Shown here: positions 50,680 to 61,530 of the stretch, piece after piece
Numbering within the stretch: the stretch's first letter is position 1
How the letters are laid out: each line of letters opens with the position of its first letter
Assembly: GCA_964035575.1 (NCBI GenBank)
Contig: OZ037855.1
Location: forward strand, 1,240,001-1,304,000
Reading direction: 5' to 3'
Origin: Rhynchopus sp. YZ270_cl-10
Lineage: Eukaryota; Euglenozoa; Diplonemea; Diplonemida; Diplonemidae
Length of the DNA stretch: 64,000 nucleotides
Notes under the pieces: generated by a model
Told to the model about the DNA's origin: nothing
What the model saw: only the letters and a program-made list of their open reading frames with translations
Database searches by the model: none
Made by a program: the position numbers and the translations under genes

Positions 50680-52190
50680 ATGGGCAAGAAGGGAAAAGGA
50701 GGAGCGAAAGCGGCAGCGGCGGGCAACCAGAAGAAGAACAAAGTCGTCCAGGAGTCGAAGGAGGATTTCATGGACATGCTGAACCAGCTCAAGTCTGCTA
50801 CTGAGAACAACACTGCCCTCGTTGCTGCCTCGAAAACCGAGACCAAGAAAGAGCGCAAGGACAAGCTTGCCCTGCTTCGCAGTATGTGTCCTGAGGCTCA
50901 ACCCCCACGTCACCTCCCAACCCCTCCAACCACTTCCTCAACACCCCTCACCCGCCACAGAAGAAAACGAGGAGAAGGCACAAGAAGAAGTGCAGCGACG
51001 CCAACAGGTGCAGAGATTCATGGAACTGCTCAAGGTATAGTTTCACCCTGTTTTCCTACCCCCGACGGTGGGTTGATAACTGTGGGGTTGGTGACTGCTG
51101 TCCTGTGTTTTGCACTATCAGTTTCATTTCCCCTCTCTTCCGTCCATTCCTCAAACACTATTTCAAACAGAAACAAGTGGCAACACAACAATCAGACTAC
51201 CTTGAGGTGCCCAAGACGGACAAGGAGGTTGATGAGAAGGCGGACGACCTTGTCACGGCGAGTGCGGTGTGGATGCAGGGGTGGAGACGGTCGCAGGAGG
51301 ACGCACACATTGTGCAGCTCCCGGAGGACGGGCTTGGTGTGTACAGCGTCTTCGACGGACACAGTGGGGCAACCGTGTCTGCGTACGCGGCAGACCACTT
51401 CGTCGAGGTGCTGAAGGCGACCGACGGCTTCAAGGCACGCGACTTCGAGAAGGCACTCCCCCTTGCCTTCATGAAGCTCGACAGCGACATCCGCGAAGCA
51501 AAGCTGGATGCAGGCACTACCGCCACCGTTGTCGTTGTCGACCACGAGAAGAACAAGATCTACTGCGCAAACGCAGGAGACTCGCGTGCAGTGATGTGCG
51601 TGGGCGGCAAGTGTGTCGCGCTCTCAGAAGACCACAAGCCCAACGCAGAGGTCGAACAGACGCGTATCGAGGCTGCCGGAGGCACCGTTGAGGACGCAAG
51701 CGGTGTGCCACGTGTCAATGGAATGCTTGCAGTGTCCAGAGGCTTTGGCGACTTTAAGTTCAAAGACAACGAGGACATCCCCGCAGAGGCGCAGGCCGTG
51801 ACAGCCCTCCCCGACGTCACCACACACGACCTCACAGACGACGTTCAGTTCATCGTTGTCGCCTGCGACGGCATCTGGGACTGTCTCGAGTCGCATCAGG
51901 TATGCAGTTTAAATACTAACGTAGACAATTTATCAACTCGCAGGTTGTCGAGAAAATGTTGGCGCCCGTCAACACCGCGGAGAACGTCGAGCCAATCACA
52001 CAGGCGACGAAGGACCTCTTCATGTCGATCTTGGTATGCATATTATACAACCTTGGCACCTTGACGATGCTATCTACCTCTTCAAAACACACACCCACAG
52101 GCCGAACGCCCGCAGATGTACGGAGCAGACAACATGTCGATGGTCACGATGCGGTTCAACAAGAACTGCTCTGCGGCAAACGTAGCTTAA
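50680..52190 (+). CDS. PP2C-type protein phosphatase, five exons
   Basis: Exons are 50680-50881, 50961-51034, 51171-51899, 51944-52033 and 52101-52190. All introns are GT-AG, of 79, 136, 44 and 67 nt, and the joins keep frame, giving 394 residues. PP2C enzymes are metal-dependent Ser/Thr phosphatases. Motifs are MQGWRRSQEDAH, SVFDGHSGATVS (metal-binding Asp and Gly), NAGDSRAVMC, LSEDHKPN, VSRGFGDFKFK, ACDGIWDCLES (metal Asp) and the final DNMSMVTMRF. The first roughly 110 residues are a basic, then Gln/Glu-rich, extension (MGKKGKGGAKAAAAGNQKKN) not found in most PP2Cs. An uninterrupted reading of the genome would break the C-terminus, so the small exons 4 and 5 matter. TTTTTGCAG lies 25 bases before the ATG. 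Confidence 0.93.
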
Positions 52191-52696
52191 GCAAGGAAGT
52201 ATATTTTTATTTTCATTCCGTTTTCATAACATTTTTGTCTTTTAAAGATTTGGTTTATGAAACTGTCTTTTCAAGATTTTATTTTTTATTTTTATTTTGC
52301 ACGGGACCATGGAGTATTTTTTTTCTCAGAGTGCAGTTACATAACGATAGGGAGTGGTGTACGAGCGGGAAGCAGGTCGAAGCGGGTATTACAAATAAAA
52401 GACATTTTTTTTTGTCAACCCATTTCATCCTGCATGTCCCCTGCTAAGACAGGTGTCGGGTATTTGCACAACAGAGTTGCGGCAACTCGACGCTTTGTTC
52501 CAATTAAAAAAGATAAAAAAAAACAGATCTCACGGAATATCTGGCTTTCCTCGTGGAGCTACCACAGCACCAAGAAGCGAGGAAAGTCTCCAAGTAGTTA
52601 AAAAATGTGATGGGGAATGCAACGCACAATTGAATTTTTTTGCTGCTTTTTCCCCAACACAATTTCTGAAAGAGGGACCACCTTGCCCTCCTTTTT

Positions 52697-52729
52697 AAAA
52701 GATGTATGTGTATGGCACATTCATCTTTT
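52697..52729 (+). repeat. Dispersed hairpin, TGTG/CACA type
   Basis: AAAAGATG faces CATCTTTT (8 bp), and TGTG faces CACA, with a changed loop (TATGG). It lies 500 bases after the PP2C stop. Confidence 0.55.
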
Positions 52730-52812
52730 CACGTTTTTCTTTTGACTTTTTACGATTTGTTACAAAAAAACTATGGACGGCTTTTTTGTTTTTTTCTCAT
52801 TTGGGGTAACTC

Positions 52813-52967
52813 TATACAATGCAGCGAGGTCGAACCAGCCTCGCTAAGGCCTGATACAGGCGTGGCTGAGGCGGTATTTTATTAGTATGACCTCAGCCAC
52901 GCCTCAGATAGATTTTCCAGACGTGCCTATGTTCAGGCGTAGTCGGCCTCGTTGCAGTGTATGTAGT
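52813..52967. mobile_element. Foldback MITE flanked by GTAACTC direct repeats
   Basis: A 14-bp perfect central stem (AGGCGTGGCTGAGG and its complement) surrounds a loop of about 19 bases. Imperfect inverted repeats extend to the ends (TATACAATGCAGCGAGG against CCTCGTTGCAGTGTATG). GTAACTC stands on both sides, at 52806-52812 and 52968-52974. Length 155 bp, no coding capacity. The 7-bp duplication leaves the superfamily open. Confidence 0.7.
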
Positions 52968-53788
52968 GTAACTCATACCCGGTTTTTTTTTTGGGGGCTT
53001 CTGAGGGTTTCCCCAAGAATTACCGTTAACTGCAAGAGAGAGAGAGAGTGTGTGTGAACCGGTTACTTGACGATGAGTGAGCGGTTTCTTTGTTGCTGTC
53101 ATTAAAACTATTAACAGAGAGTGCACGTGGAGACTGCACACGGAGCGGTGTTTTCAAAAGCATTTTGCTCCAAAAAATTTCTATAACTTTTTGATCCCCC
53201 AAAAAATACAACTGTATACCACCAGAGAGGAACGAGGAGGAGGGCCTCCACCCCATTTTTGTTAATTAAGGTACACTGTTCACGAGAAGGGCTTTGTATC
53301 TCAAGTCAACTTTGTTATATGGGACATTGCCCACACCACTCAAAAGCCCTCTGCCAAAACCCAACGTGCTGCGCCGTGCTTCGGCGGGCAAAACTTTAAA
53401 AAAAAACCCCCCTCAAAAAGACCCCGTTCCTCGCGTTCGGGATCTGCTTTCCTTCGTAGAGCTACCACAGCACTCGCACGGAAAGTTCCCCCCTCAACAA
53501 ACAAAAAAACAAAAACCGAATACTTACGCTAACAGCGAAAATAATAATAAAAAAAAGCCTTTTTTTCTCAATTCACCCCTTTACCCCCTCCACTGTGTTT
53601 CAAACCCATTTTTCTTAAATTAATGTACACTACCCTACCTTTGTATTTCAAGCCACATATTTCCCCCCCACAATCTATCCGCACGCTTTCATTCATCACG
53701 CGATGCCTACAAACTAACCACTTTCTGACTAACCGACTTAGATTCTTTTTTATTCCCCAAACATTTTCTCTTCACGACAGGATACACG

Positions 53789-56065
53789 ATGGGGTATCGG
53801 AGTCGATCGATACACGATGAGATTCTGTTTGCGAAGACACGCAATGCGCATCTACGTCAACAGCTCCGTCATACCAACGCCTCAAACGGGCGACACACCG
53901 CACCCTGTATACTGCCATACGGCACCACCACCACCACCACCACACCCCCACGCAACCTCTCCCCGAACACCACATTGACCGAAGACGAATGCCACGCCTC
54001 AGAAGGCTCTTCGATATCACAGCCCCTCCCTGCCCCTCCCCGCCATGTGGCCTGGGAGGTTGCGGAGCAGTCATCACCCTTTAGCGTCCCTGACGTTGTG
54101 TACCCTGGAGACGTTCTGCGTGCAGAAGGCGCCGTCTGGTGTTGCTTCGACTCTCTCCCAGATGCGTTGTTGGACCAAGCGGAGATGTGTCTCACCATGA
54201 CCCCCTCAGAGATGTCCGAGATGGTGGAGGCTGAGGAACGCAGTGGCGGTGATGCGTTGGAGCTGCAGCGGTTTTTCTCTGGAGGCGAAGAGATTGATAG
54301 CGCCTACGGAAAACGCCGTCTTGCGTCGGATTCTGGCGTGCTTTGTGTCCCTGCAGGCTGTTGTGGTAGGTTTCTTAGTGCATTTCTCCCTCTCCCTCAA
54401 ATTACATTGTATTTGCTGCATATCGTTCGATTTAGAACTCCGGTAATCAAAAATATCCAGATTCTTCGTACAGCAAATTCTCCACCATTCGAAATCGAAG
54501 AAATTTTATACGAAATGAACACACCTGATGCATCTTCTGGAAAAATCATGGTAGGGGAACGGATGACCTTTCGGTACTACCTAGAAAATTCGGGAGAAGA
54601 TGAAGAAGGCCCACCCGAGGTGACATGGTTTGCAGGTGGACTGGAGGTCGCGCACAATACCCTGGAGTATACTGCAGTACACTCTGACATCGGCAAACCC
54701 ATTGCGTTAGAGCTGTGCACAACAACCCCTTTAGGCGATCTTTCTCCAGCATGTCTCGTGGAGACGACCCTCATTGTCGCACCCCCTCAACCACATCTCA
54801 CTTCTTTGTCGATCTGCGGGGATCCAACGGTGGGGCAGACATTGAGTGCGTCCTTGACGGGGAGGCTTCTCCATCAACACAGCCCTCCTATAGCTTTGGT
54901 ATGGGATACTGGGAACAAAACGGTTCAGTCTGATTCGGTTGTCATCGATGCGGAGGATGCGGGACTGAGGTATAGGGTGTCATGTGTACAGTATCCTGGC
55001 GTTGCAGCAGAGACGGCGGAGATTCGGAATAATCTTCGTGTTGTTCCTTCTGTTCCGTATGTGGAGGAGGAGGTTTATGTGGTAGGAATTCCAGAAGAAT
55101 GTGAGGTACGTTGGTATCGAGTGTTGAAAGGGATAAAAGGGGATAAAAAACTGTTGGTTTCGAAGGATGCATCGTACACACCGACAGAGGAGGATCAAGG
55201 TGCGGTGCTGGAGGTGCGTTGTGTATGTGAAGATGAACACATCCCATACCTTCCATTCGCCCAATCTGAGCCTGTAGAGTATCCACCGAAACGTGCAATA
55301 TACCCTGATGCAAAGCCTTCTACATTGGTATTGGATTGGGGGGTTGTGGATAAAAGCAAGGTATTCTTTCCAGAGCAAATCCGCTTGGATGTGGACGACA
55401 TACCACCCAATATGGTGTGGGAGGCTTCTGTGGATGGGTGTGTAACGTGGCAGCGTATCAAAGAAAACAGTAGTAGTGTCCAAACCCCTACTGCCGATGA
55501 TTTGCTTGCATCGTTCCGCGCAACAGAAGGTGCCACTGTATTAGGCCAGCACACATTTCTTTTATCAAAGAATGCAAAAGAGGAGTTGATTGGATGCCTT
55601 CGGTTAGGGGTGGCAGGGTTTATTGTTGAATACGAAGGAAATGTTGCGCAATTGGCGTTAACCTCAACGGGGTTTAAATTATATCGTATGGATACAACCG
55701 ATAAGGTACCGTTCTTCAAGGCCAGGTGGAGAAAGGATGTGACGGTCAAATGCCAAGAAGAGAGGGCATGTGTTGTGTCGGCAGGGGGCGCTGTGGTGGT
55801 GCTTTCGTTCGCAAAGAGGGGGCTGCGGGACCGTGTGGTGGTGACGTTTAATGTATTTCTCGGGATGGGGTATTCCCGGTGTAGTGTAGTACCTAAGGAA
55901 GTGAAGAGAGCGTGGGTGCGTGGACGGTGCCACGGACAGAATGCTGACCCAAGTGCTGCAGTCGCCTTCGACGCATTCCTTCAGCCCAATAGAACCCAGG
56001 AACGTCCACGCCCCCCTCTCTTTAGCCACCATAGCAACGCTCTTCACGCACTCTTTCTTTACTAA
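53789..56065 (+). CDS. AIR9-like protein with A9/Ig-like repeats
   Basis: The product is up to 758 residues. An N-terminal low-complexity part (Thr-rich run near 48-58) leads to repeated beta-rich modules of the A9 kind: EVTWFAGGLEVAHNTLEYTA, then ALVWDTGNKTV, then EVRWYRVLKGIKGDKKLL followed by YTPTEEDQGAVLEVRC. Pairs of W.R and Y.P...D.G are typical of AIR9 A9 repeats. The C-terminal part (VPFFKARWRKD) resembles the closing domain of AIR9 proteins. AIR9 is a microtubule-associated protein in plants, with relatives in excavate protists including trypanosomatids. The leucine-rich repeats of plant AIR9 are absent. A hydrophobic stretch near residues 190-220 might hide an unspliced intron. The assignment rests on the repeat pattern. 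Confidence 0.5.
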   Translation: MGYRSRSIHDEILFAKTRNAHLRQQLRHTNASNGRHTAPCILPYGTTTTTTTPPRNLSPNTTLTEDECHASEGSSISQPLPAPPRHVAWEVAEQSSPFSVPDVVYPGDVLRAEGAVWCCFDSLPDALLDQAEMCLTMTPSEMSEMVEAEERSGGDALELQRFFSGGEEIDSAYGKRRLASDSGVLCVPAGCCGRFLSAFLPLPQITLYLLHIVRFRTPVIKNIQILRTANSPPFEIEEILYEMNTPDASSGKIMVGERMTFRYYLENSGEDEEGPPEVTWFAGGLEVAHNTLEYTAVHSDIGKPIALELCTTTPLGDLSPACLVETTLIVAPPQPHLTSLSICGDPTVGQTLSASLTGRLLHQHSPPIALVWDTGNKTVQSDSVVIDAEDAGLRYRVSCVQYPGVAAETAEIRNNLRVVPSVPYVEEEVYVVGIPEECEVRWYRVLKGIKGDKKLLVSKDASYTPTEEDQGAVLEVRCVCEDEHIPYLPFAQSEPVEYPPKRAIYPDAKPSTLVLDWGVVDKSKVFFPEQIRLDVDDIPPNMVWEASVDGCVTWQRIKENSSSVQTPTADDLLASFRATEGATVLGQHTFLLSKNAKEELIGCLRLGVAGFIVEYEGNVAQLALTSTGFKLYRMDTTDKVPFFKARWRKDVTVKCQEERACVVSAGGAVVVLSFAKRGLRDRVVVTFNVFLGMGYSRCSVVPKEVKRAWVRGRCHGQNADPSAAVAFDAFLQPNRTQERPRPPLFSHHSNALHALFLY

Positions 56066-56413
56066 TTTTTTTTTTTGTTCATCGAAAAAAAAAAATATTC
56101 TTTTGTTTCAAAAAGGTGATTATTAAGGTAGTGAGCCTTATGATCTGACCCTGTACTGTTTAAATTCCAAATTAGACAAAAAGTTGCTCTTTTTGATAGC
56201 AGCGCATCTTTTTCAACACAGCGTTCTCTCTTTTTTTTAGATTCCACTGGAAGGAACGTCAGCGAAACCTCCACAAAGTCATTTTTTTCTCTCTTTTATA
56301 CCTTTTGTTCTTTGTTCGTTCCTTTCTCCTGATCCCCTCTCCATCTCTCTCTGCATCTCCACCCCCTCTCCTCACCTGAACCAGGCATCAAAGAAAAGAG
56401 GTGTGTTGAGAAG
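56066..56413. other. Intergenic region upstream of NAA15
   Basis: T-rich with a degenerate hairpin at 56115-56146 (TAAGG/CCTTA with loop TAGTGAG) and TTCCACTGGAAG near 56243, shared with 5165. A pyrimidine tract runs to about 56370. No coding signal. Confidence 0.5.
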
Positions 56414-59182
56414 ATGTCCACAACCCCGGTGGTCCCGGCAGACCAGGTTTTGAACAAGGAGGATGAGCGGGCACTCAAACAGGTCATGGTATGATATATT
56501 TTTTTTTATTTGATGTGCAGCATCTATTGTGATACAAGGTGCCAAGGTGAGAGGCTGAAGTTCATCTTAAACTTTTCCCTTTTATTCTGCAGAAACTGTA
56601 CGAAGGCAAGCAGATGAAGAAGGCCCTCAAAGCCGTGCAAGGCATATTAGATGCGAACCCCATCCACGGAGAGTCGCTTGCGATGAAGGGGCTGATCCTC
56701 AGCTCTGCGCCGTACAACAAGAAGGAGGAGGCACACAAGCTTGTGAAGGAGGGGCTTGTGAAGAACTTCAAAAGTCTTGTATGCTGGCATGTGTACGGGC
56801 TGCTCTACAGGAGCGACGCAAACTACCCAGAGGCCATCAAATGCTACAAGCAGGCGTCGCGCATCGACGACTCGAACCTCTCCATCCTGAGAGACCTCAG
56901 CATGCTCCAAATACACTCCCGCGACATTGCGACGCTGACGGACACACGCCAGCGCCTTCTTGAGCTCAAGCCACACAACAAGACGAACTGGATTGGGTTC
57001 GCACTGGCCCACCACCTTCAGGTATGATTTCTTTGCGATTCCGTACACCCACCTCACATCTCACATCTCACATACTGTAAACTTGTTTAAGTAGCTTTGC
57101 TACGCCAGGGGGGTCTCTAGGATAAAATATGTCGCGAATAAGAAAGTCTTTTCCCCCTCCCCCTTTTTCGCTATGTATATATTTTTTTTGCGCGTACCAT
57201 TTATCTTTTGCTACGTGCCCTTTTTGTTGTTATTGCTTACCACTTGCTTCGGCAAGGTTGGTTGAGGACGTTACGGGGAAATCTCACCGTGTTTCCCCAG
57301 TCTCGCCCTCATGACCACATACCTCACTGCCGTTTTTTCGGCGCTATTAACCAAAAAAGACCTTTCCCCCCATATTTTATCCTAAAGAGACCCCCATCTC
57401 ACATCTCACATCTCACAGGGCAACCACGAGTGCGCACAGGCCATCCTCGAGGCGTATGAGTCGACTATGGGCCTCCCCCCCACACCGTACGAGGTCTCGG
57501 AGTTCTACAGCTACAGAGTGCAGGTCAAATTGGAAGGCCAGGACTGGAAGGGCACGCTTGCGATGATGGAGAGCCTTAAGGACAAGGTATGTGGTGATAC
57601 ACGGTGCATGTTCCGGGATTTTCCCGAGACGCAATGATGTAACAACTGTCCAACACTCTTTAACAGCTGCGCGACCGGGAGTTTGTCCTGTGCACAAAGG
57701 GAGAGTGCTACGAGAACCTGAAGCAGTTCGACAAGGCTGTGGAGTGCTACGCAGAGCTTGTGGACAACAACTCCGAAAGCAAAGAGTTCCTCGATGCGTA
57801 CGTCACAGCGAAAAAGGACGGCGACAAGACCTGCACGGACTTCTCCGTGTACAAGGAGCTTAGGGAGAAGTACCCGAAGTCGCAGGCGATTGAGGTACCC
57901 CACACACACTCTTCCACATCACCACACCACATACCACATACCACAGAAATACCAAGCAGACTACTCCTCAGGAGACGACTTCAAGGCGCTCATCAAGCAG
58001 TTCATCAAGAGATATATCCTGAAGTGCATCCCCTCCCTCAGCTCTGCGGTGAAGAGCTACTACCAGTCTGAGGAGAAGGCACAGATCATCTTCCAGGTAC
58101 TCAGCGAGTTCAAGAAGGAGTTTGACAAGAAGCAGACGATTGACGGCACGCCGGCGAACAAGAACATCAAATTCTGGATTCTCCTTGCATTCGGCGCGCA
58201 CTTCTTTAGAACAAAGAAGTTCGAGACTGCGCTGGACTATGTTGAGCAGGCACGGAAACATACCCCCACTATTGAGATTGTGTATGCACACAAGGCACGG
58301 GTGCTGAAGAAGCTTGGCAGGTTTGAGGAGGCGGCGGCGGAAATAGAAACGGCGAGGAAGATGGACCTTGCCGACAGATACTTCAACAACAAGACGGCCA
58401 AGTACCAGATGCGTGCGGGGAAGTGGTTGGAGGCGGAGGAGACGTTCACGCTGTTCACCTACGCCAAGCAGCACGAGACATGGTCGACCATCCTTGAGAT
58501 GCAATGCATGTGGTACGAGCTCGAGCTCGCAGACTGCTTCTACCGTAAGGGCGACGTCGAGGCTGCACTGTCGCGCTACCTTCTTGTGGACCGCCACTTC
58601 CACGACATTGTTGAGGACCAGCTTGACTTCCACCACTACCTCTCGAAGAAGAACAACGTGCGTGCCTACATCAACATGCTCCGCTACATGGACACTGCGA
58701 GAAGCCACCACTTCTTCTGCCGCGCGGCGAGGAACATTGTTCGTTGCTACCTTGACATCCACACCGCCGGAAAGGAGGAGATCGAGAAGGGCAAGCTCCC
58801 CGAGCTCGCAGACTACGTTGCCAACCGTGAATCGCTGCTTACAAAGGAGCAGAAGGAGAAGGAGGAGGACTACATCATGACCATTGAGTGGGAGAAGCCG
58901 CTGCCGACCGCAGAGAAGTTCATCAAGGAGCTTCTCAAGTACCGGGCGCAGGAACTGCCAACCCAGACCCTTGCTGTGGAGCTCTACACAACCATGAACC
59001 TCCCGATCAAGGCACTGCAGAACATCAAGCAGGCGTTCACGATTGACGGTGCCTCCAAGTGCATGTCCTTCAAGAAGCAGGTCCTCGCCTTCTTCGCCGC
59101 CCAAGACAAGGCAGAGCTCCACCCTCTCGTCAAGGCCACCGTTGAGGAGGTAAAGGCCGAGGTCCTCCCTAAGTTCAAATAG
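56414..59182 (+). CDS. NAA15: NAA15, auxiliary subunit of the NatA N-terminal acetyltransferase
   Basis: Five exons at 56414-56488, 56593-57021, 57419-57586, 57667-57894 and 57947-59182 join in frame to 711 residues (human NAA15 866). NAA15 is a TPR superhelix that anchors the catalytic subunit NAA10 to the ribosome for co-translational acetylation of N-termini. Family stretches are MKLYEGKQMKKALKAVQGIL, HGESLAMKGL, CWHVYGLLYRSD, YPEAIKCYKQA, GNHECAQAIL, NIKFWILLAFGAHFFRTKKF, DLADRYFNNKTAKYQMRA and CMWYELELADCFYRKGD. The C-terminus is shorter than in animals. Intron 1 carries a relic of the dispersed hairpin (56536-56568); intron 2 (397 nt) carries a MITE-like insertion, while introns 3 and 4 are 80 and 52 nt. 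Introns 2 and 4 have CAC-rich 3' ends. Confidence 0.92.
57109..57395. mobile_element. MITE-like insertion in NAA15 intron 2
   Basis: GGGGGTCTCTAGGATAAA continuing to ATATG at the left recurs inverted at 57371-57395 (ending TAAAGAGACCCCC), with a 2-base gap, giving inverted ends of about 23-25 bp. The 287-bp element explains why this intron is about 400 nt when its neighbours are 50-105 nt. CATCTCACATCTCACA stands on both sides, which may be original intron repeat or part of a duplication; no clean target duplication was found. Confidence 0.7.
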
Positions 59183-60759
59183 AGAAGAAAGGGGAAGCTG
59201 ATAATCTCAAAAAAATTTTTTAAAAAAAGAGCCTCAAAAAAGGTGAAAGGAAGAGGAAGGGGTTCACGACGTTGAAGTAAATTACTTTACTTGTGGTTTT
59301 ACATGTCATTTTTTTTACTTGTGTCCAAGCTGTACGCTTACGTTTTTACGTGTGCCACAAGTAAACTATTTTCACAAGTAAAATTACATGTAAAACCACA
59401 AGCAAAGTACTTTACTTCAACGTCGTGTTAGGGGGGGAGGGGGAGGGGGTGTTTTTTCTCTTCCTCGGCTTTGATAAGCCCAAGTGGATGGGGTTGTGTG
59501 GAGATTTTTTTTTTTTGTTGAATCTCATAAATGGGGGGGAGGGCATCGTGGGGGGGTTTTTTTTTGGAGATGTGTGTTGTTGTGTTGTGAGGCTCAGTTC
59601 ATCTCTCAAAAAATGTTTGTTTGTTGTTTTTTTAAATCTACTCTTTTCAAGATGTGCGGGTCCTGTGGACACATTGCCAAATTTTTCAAAAGGAAAAAAA
59701 AATGACATGCTGATTTACAGCATGTGATCTTTTTCTCAGCCTGACAGAAGTGGCACCCTCGAGGTGTACGCACGGTTATCAAATTCAGTTTCTGTGGTTA
59801 GTCTCATGTTACCGAAAAACAACCAAACTTTCTTGGTAAAGTTTTGAACAAAGAAAAAACCAGGCAAAACGTGTGCCCATCACAGCACGTTTTCAAATAA
59901 AAATAGTGAAAAAAAGGAGTGAAAGTTTTTTTTTTCCAGAATAAAAATTAGCAATAAAATATAAAATATAGGGTGGTTTTGAACAAACGGGGGAATGTGA
60001 CGATTACCGCATTCTTTTCCTTCTCTCTGCTGATCTCGAGTGATCCGAGACTCTTGTTGTGTCATTTTTTGCGGTTTAAACTAATACTATTCCAACGAGT
60101 TTTGCAGGGAAGCTGTGGGGGTCGGTAACTGTTATTTTTTTTTTGAACCCTCCCACACCCTCGTGAGATCAAAACAAGATTTTTTCTTAAAAGTCTCAGT
60201 CCAAAAAAAGGTGGGCAAAAAGAGCAAACGTAAACGCAGGAGAAAGGGAGGGGGTGGGAAGAAATGCAAAAAGAGGAAAAAAAGAATAAGTTATCCAAGA
60301 AAACAAATATACGAGGAAAAGAAGTCACTTCCCCCCCCCTGAGTGGGAACTTGTGGGTGGAATACGGCCCGTGTTATCCGCAGTCCCCCCCTCCCCCAAA
60401 ATGTGACTCGAATTTATAACCAAAGAAACTCCCCTTGTTCCCACAGCGCTTTTTCAAGTTTACCTCATTTCGCAAGGTGGCACAGTCTGTCATATCTTTC
60501 GATTTTTTTAGTGAAACGCAGGAGTTGAATCACTTACCCTTCATAGACATGCATGCCATTACTTACCCCATGCCTGGTCAAGGTGGCTCTCCTCTCTCTC
60601 TCTCCATCGCTTCAGTACGTTACTACCAACACATTTTCTGCCCTCACATAAGCGGACGTTCACAGAGGCACATCCATCATTCAAGTTTCCTACCCCACAC
60701 ACACACACACCGTACCCTTTGCAGACAACCCCTTCAAACAACCCCCCACACACAACACA
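59183..60759. other. Intergenic region between NAA15 and ATP synthase delta
   Basis: Contains the foldback element at 59265-59427 and a degenerate hairpin at 59577-59606. The rest is homopolymer-rich with no coding signal. The end has a CACACACACACAC tract, then CCCTTTGCAG at 60724, 35 bases before the start of the next gene. Confidence 0.55.
59265..59427. mobile_element. Foldback MITE with 42-bp inverted ends
   Basis: The ends begin CACGACGTTGAAGTAAA, and the 42-base arms (59265-59306 and 59386-59427) differ at about two positions. Further pairing inside (TTTTACTTGTG against CACAAGTAAAA) makes it nearly one long hairpin. The 163-bp element lies 82 bases after the NAA15 stop, so it may be in that gene's 3' untranslated region. 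The flanks share TT only, so no clear duplication. Confidence 0.8.
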
Positions 60760-61530
60760 ATGTTCCGCAGAGTCGCACCCACCCTCATCCAGGCCACCAA
60801 GCCTGTCTTCGCGAGGAACCTTGCATCTGGCTGGGAGTACACCGCAAGCCCGACTGACATCAACACCGCCGCCACGGTCGAGCAGCCGACCGACCTGCTC
60901 CTTACCCTGACCCGTCAGGACGAGTTCCTCATGGCCGCGGAGACCGTTGTCTCCGTGACGATCCCCACCGAGAACGGTGTGATGGGAGTCCTCCCCGGAC
61001 ACGAGTACGTCATCGAGAAGGTGCTCCCCGGAGTGATCGACGTGAAGAGGAAGGGATCCGACGGCAAGGAGGAGGACGTCCAGTACGCAACCGCAGGAGG
61101 GTTCGCGCACGTCAACACCGATGGGTCCGTCGACCTCCAGCTTGCAGAATGCGTGCCGATCGCGAGCATGGACCTCGCCAACTGCGAGAAGGAGCTGGCA
61201 GCGGCACAGGTATGAGGGAAGGGAACCACCAACTTTATTTTTTTCGGGAAGGGTGTCGTCTGAATAGGGATTTTCATAAATTTCCGCTGTTTTTCCATAC
61301 TTTCCTGCAATTATTTTGCATACAAGAGACTTAGAGGGGGTTTTTTTTGGGGGAATGGTTCGAAAAAGTTTAAAACCATCCTTTTCAACCACGTCGCATC
61401 ACGCAAAGCAAAAAATACCCACCTTTCTTTTTTCCAGGAGCTCGTGAGGGCGGGTGACGACGCTGGAAAGGTCCGTGGTGCTATTGGAGTTGCCACCATG
61501 GAGCCCATCATCACAGCGCTCAAGGCATGA
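60760..61530 (+). CDS. Mitochondrial F1-ATP synthase delta subunit (bacterial epsilon homologue)
   Basis: Exons at 60760-61209 and 61438-61530 join in frame to 180 residues. The subunit belongs to the central rotor stalk of the F1 complex. The N-terminus MFRRVAPTLIQATKPVFARN is a typical mitochondrial presequence (basic, no acids). The mature beta-sandwich is clear: VVSVTIPTENGVMGVLPGHE, a conserved family block, then YATAGGFAHVNTDGSVDLQL and the small C-terminal helical part (LANCEKELAAAQ..ELVRAGDDAGKVRGAIGVA). The 228-nt intron splits that helical hairpin. A candidate acceptor (TTTGCAG) lies 35 bases before the ATG. Confidence 0.95.

Larger units (their letters stand above)
52191..53788. 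other. Intergenic region between PP2C and the AIR9-like gene
   Basis: No gene is supportable. It contains a TGTG/CACA hairpin at 52697-52729, the MITE at 52813-52967, a TC-rich segment with GAGAGAGAGAGA near 53035, and at 53268-53330 a copy of the AAGGTACACTGTT..TCAAGTCAA repeat also found near 15976-16020. CTTCACGACAG ends 8 bases before the next start. Confidence 0.55.

Noticed and set aside
54366-54435. Possible 70-nt GT-AG intron in the AIR9-like gene
   Set aside because: Removing it would break the downstream frame, and the donor GTAGGT differs from the GTATG used elsewhere. Kept as coding, with a note of doubt.
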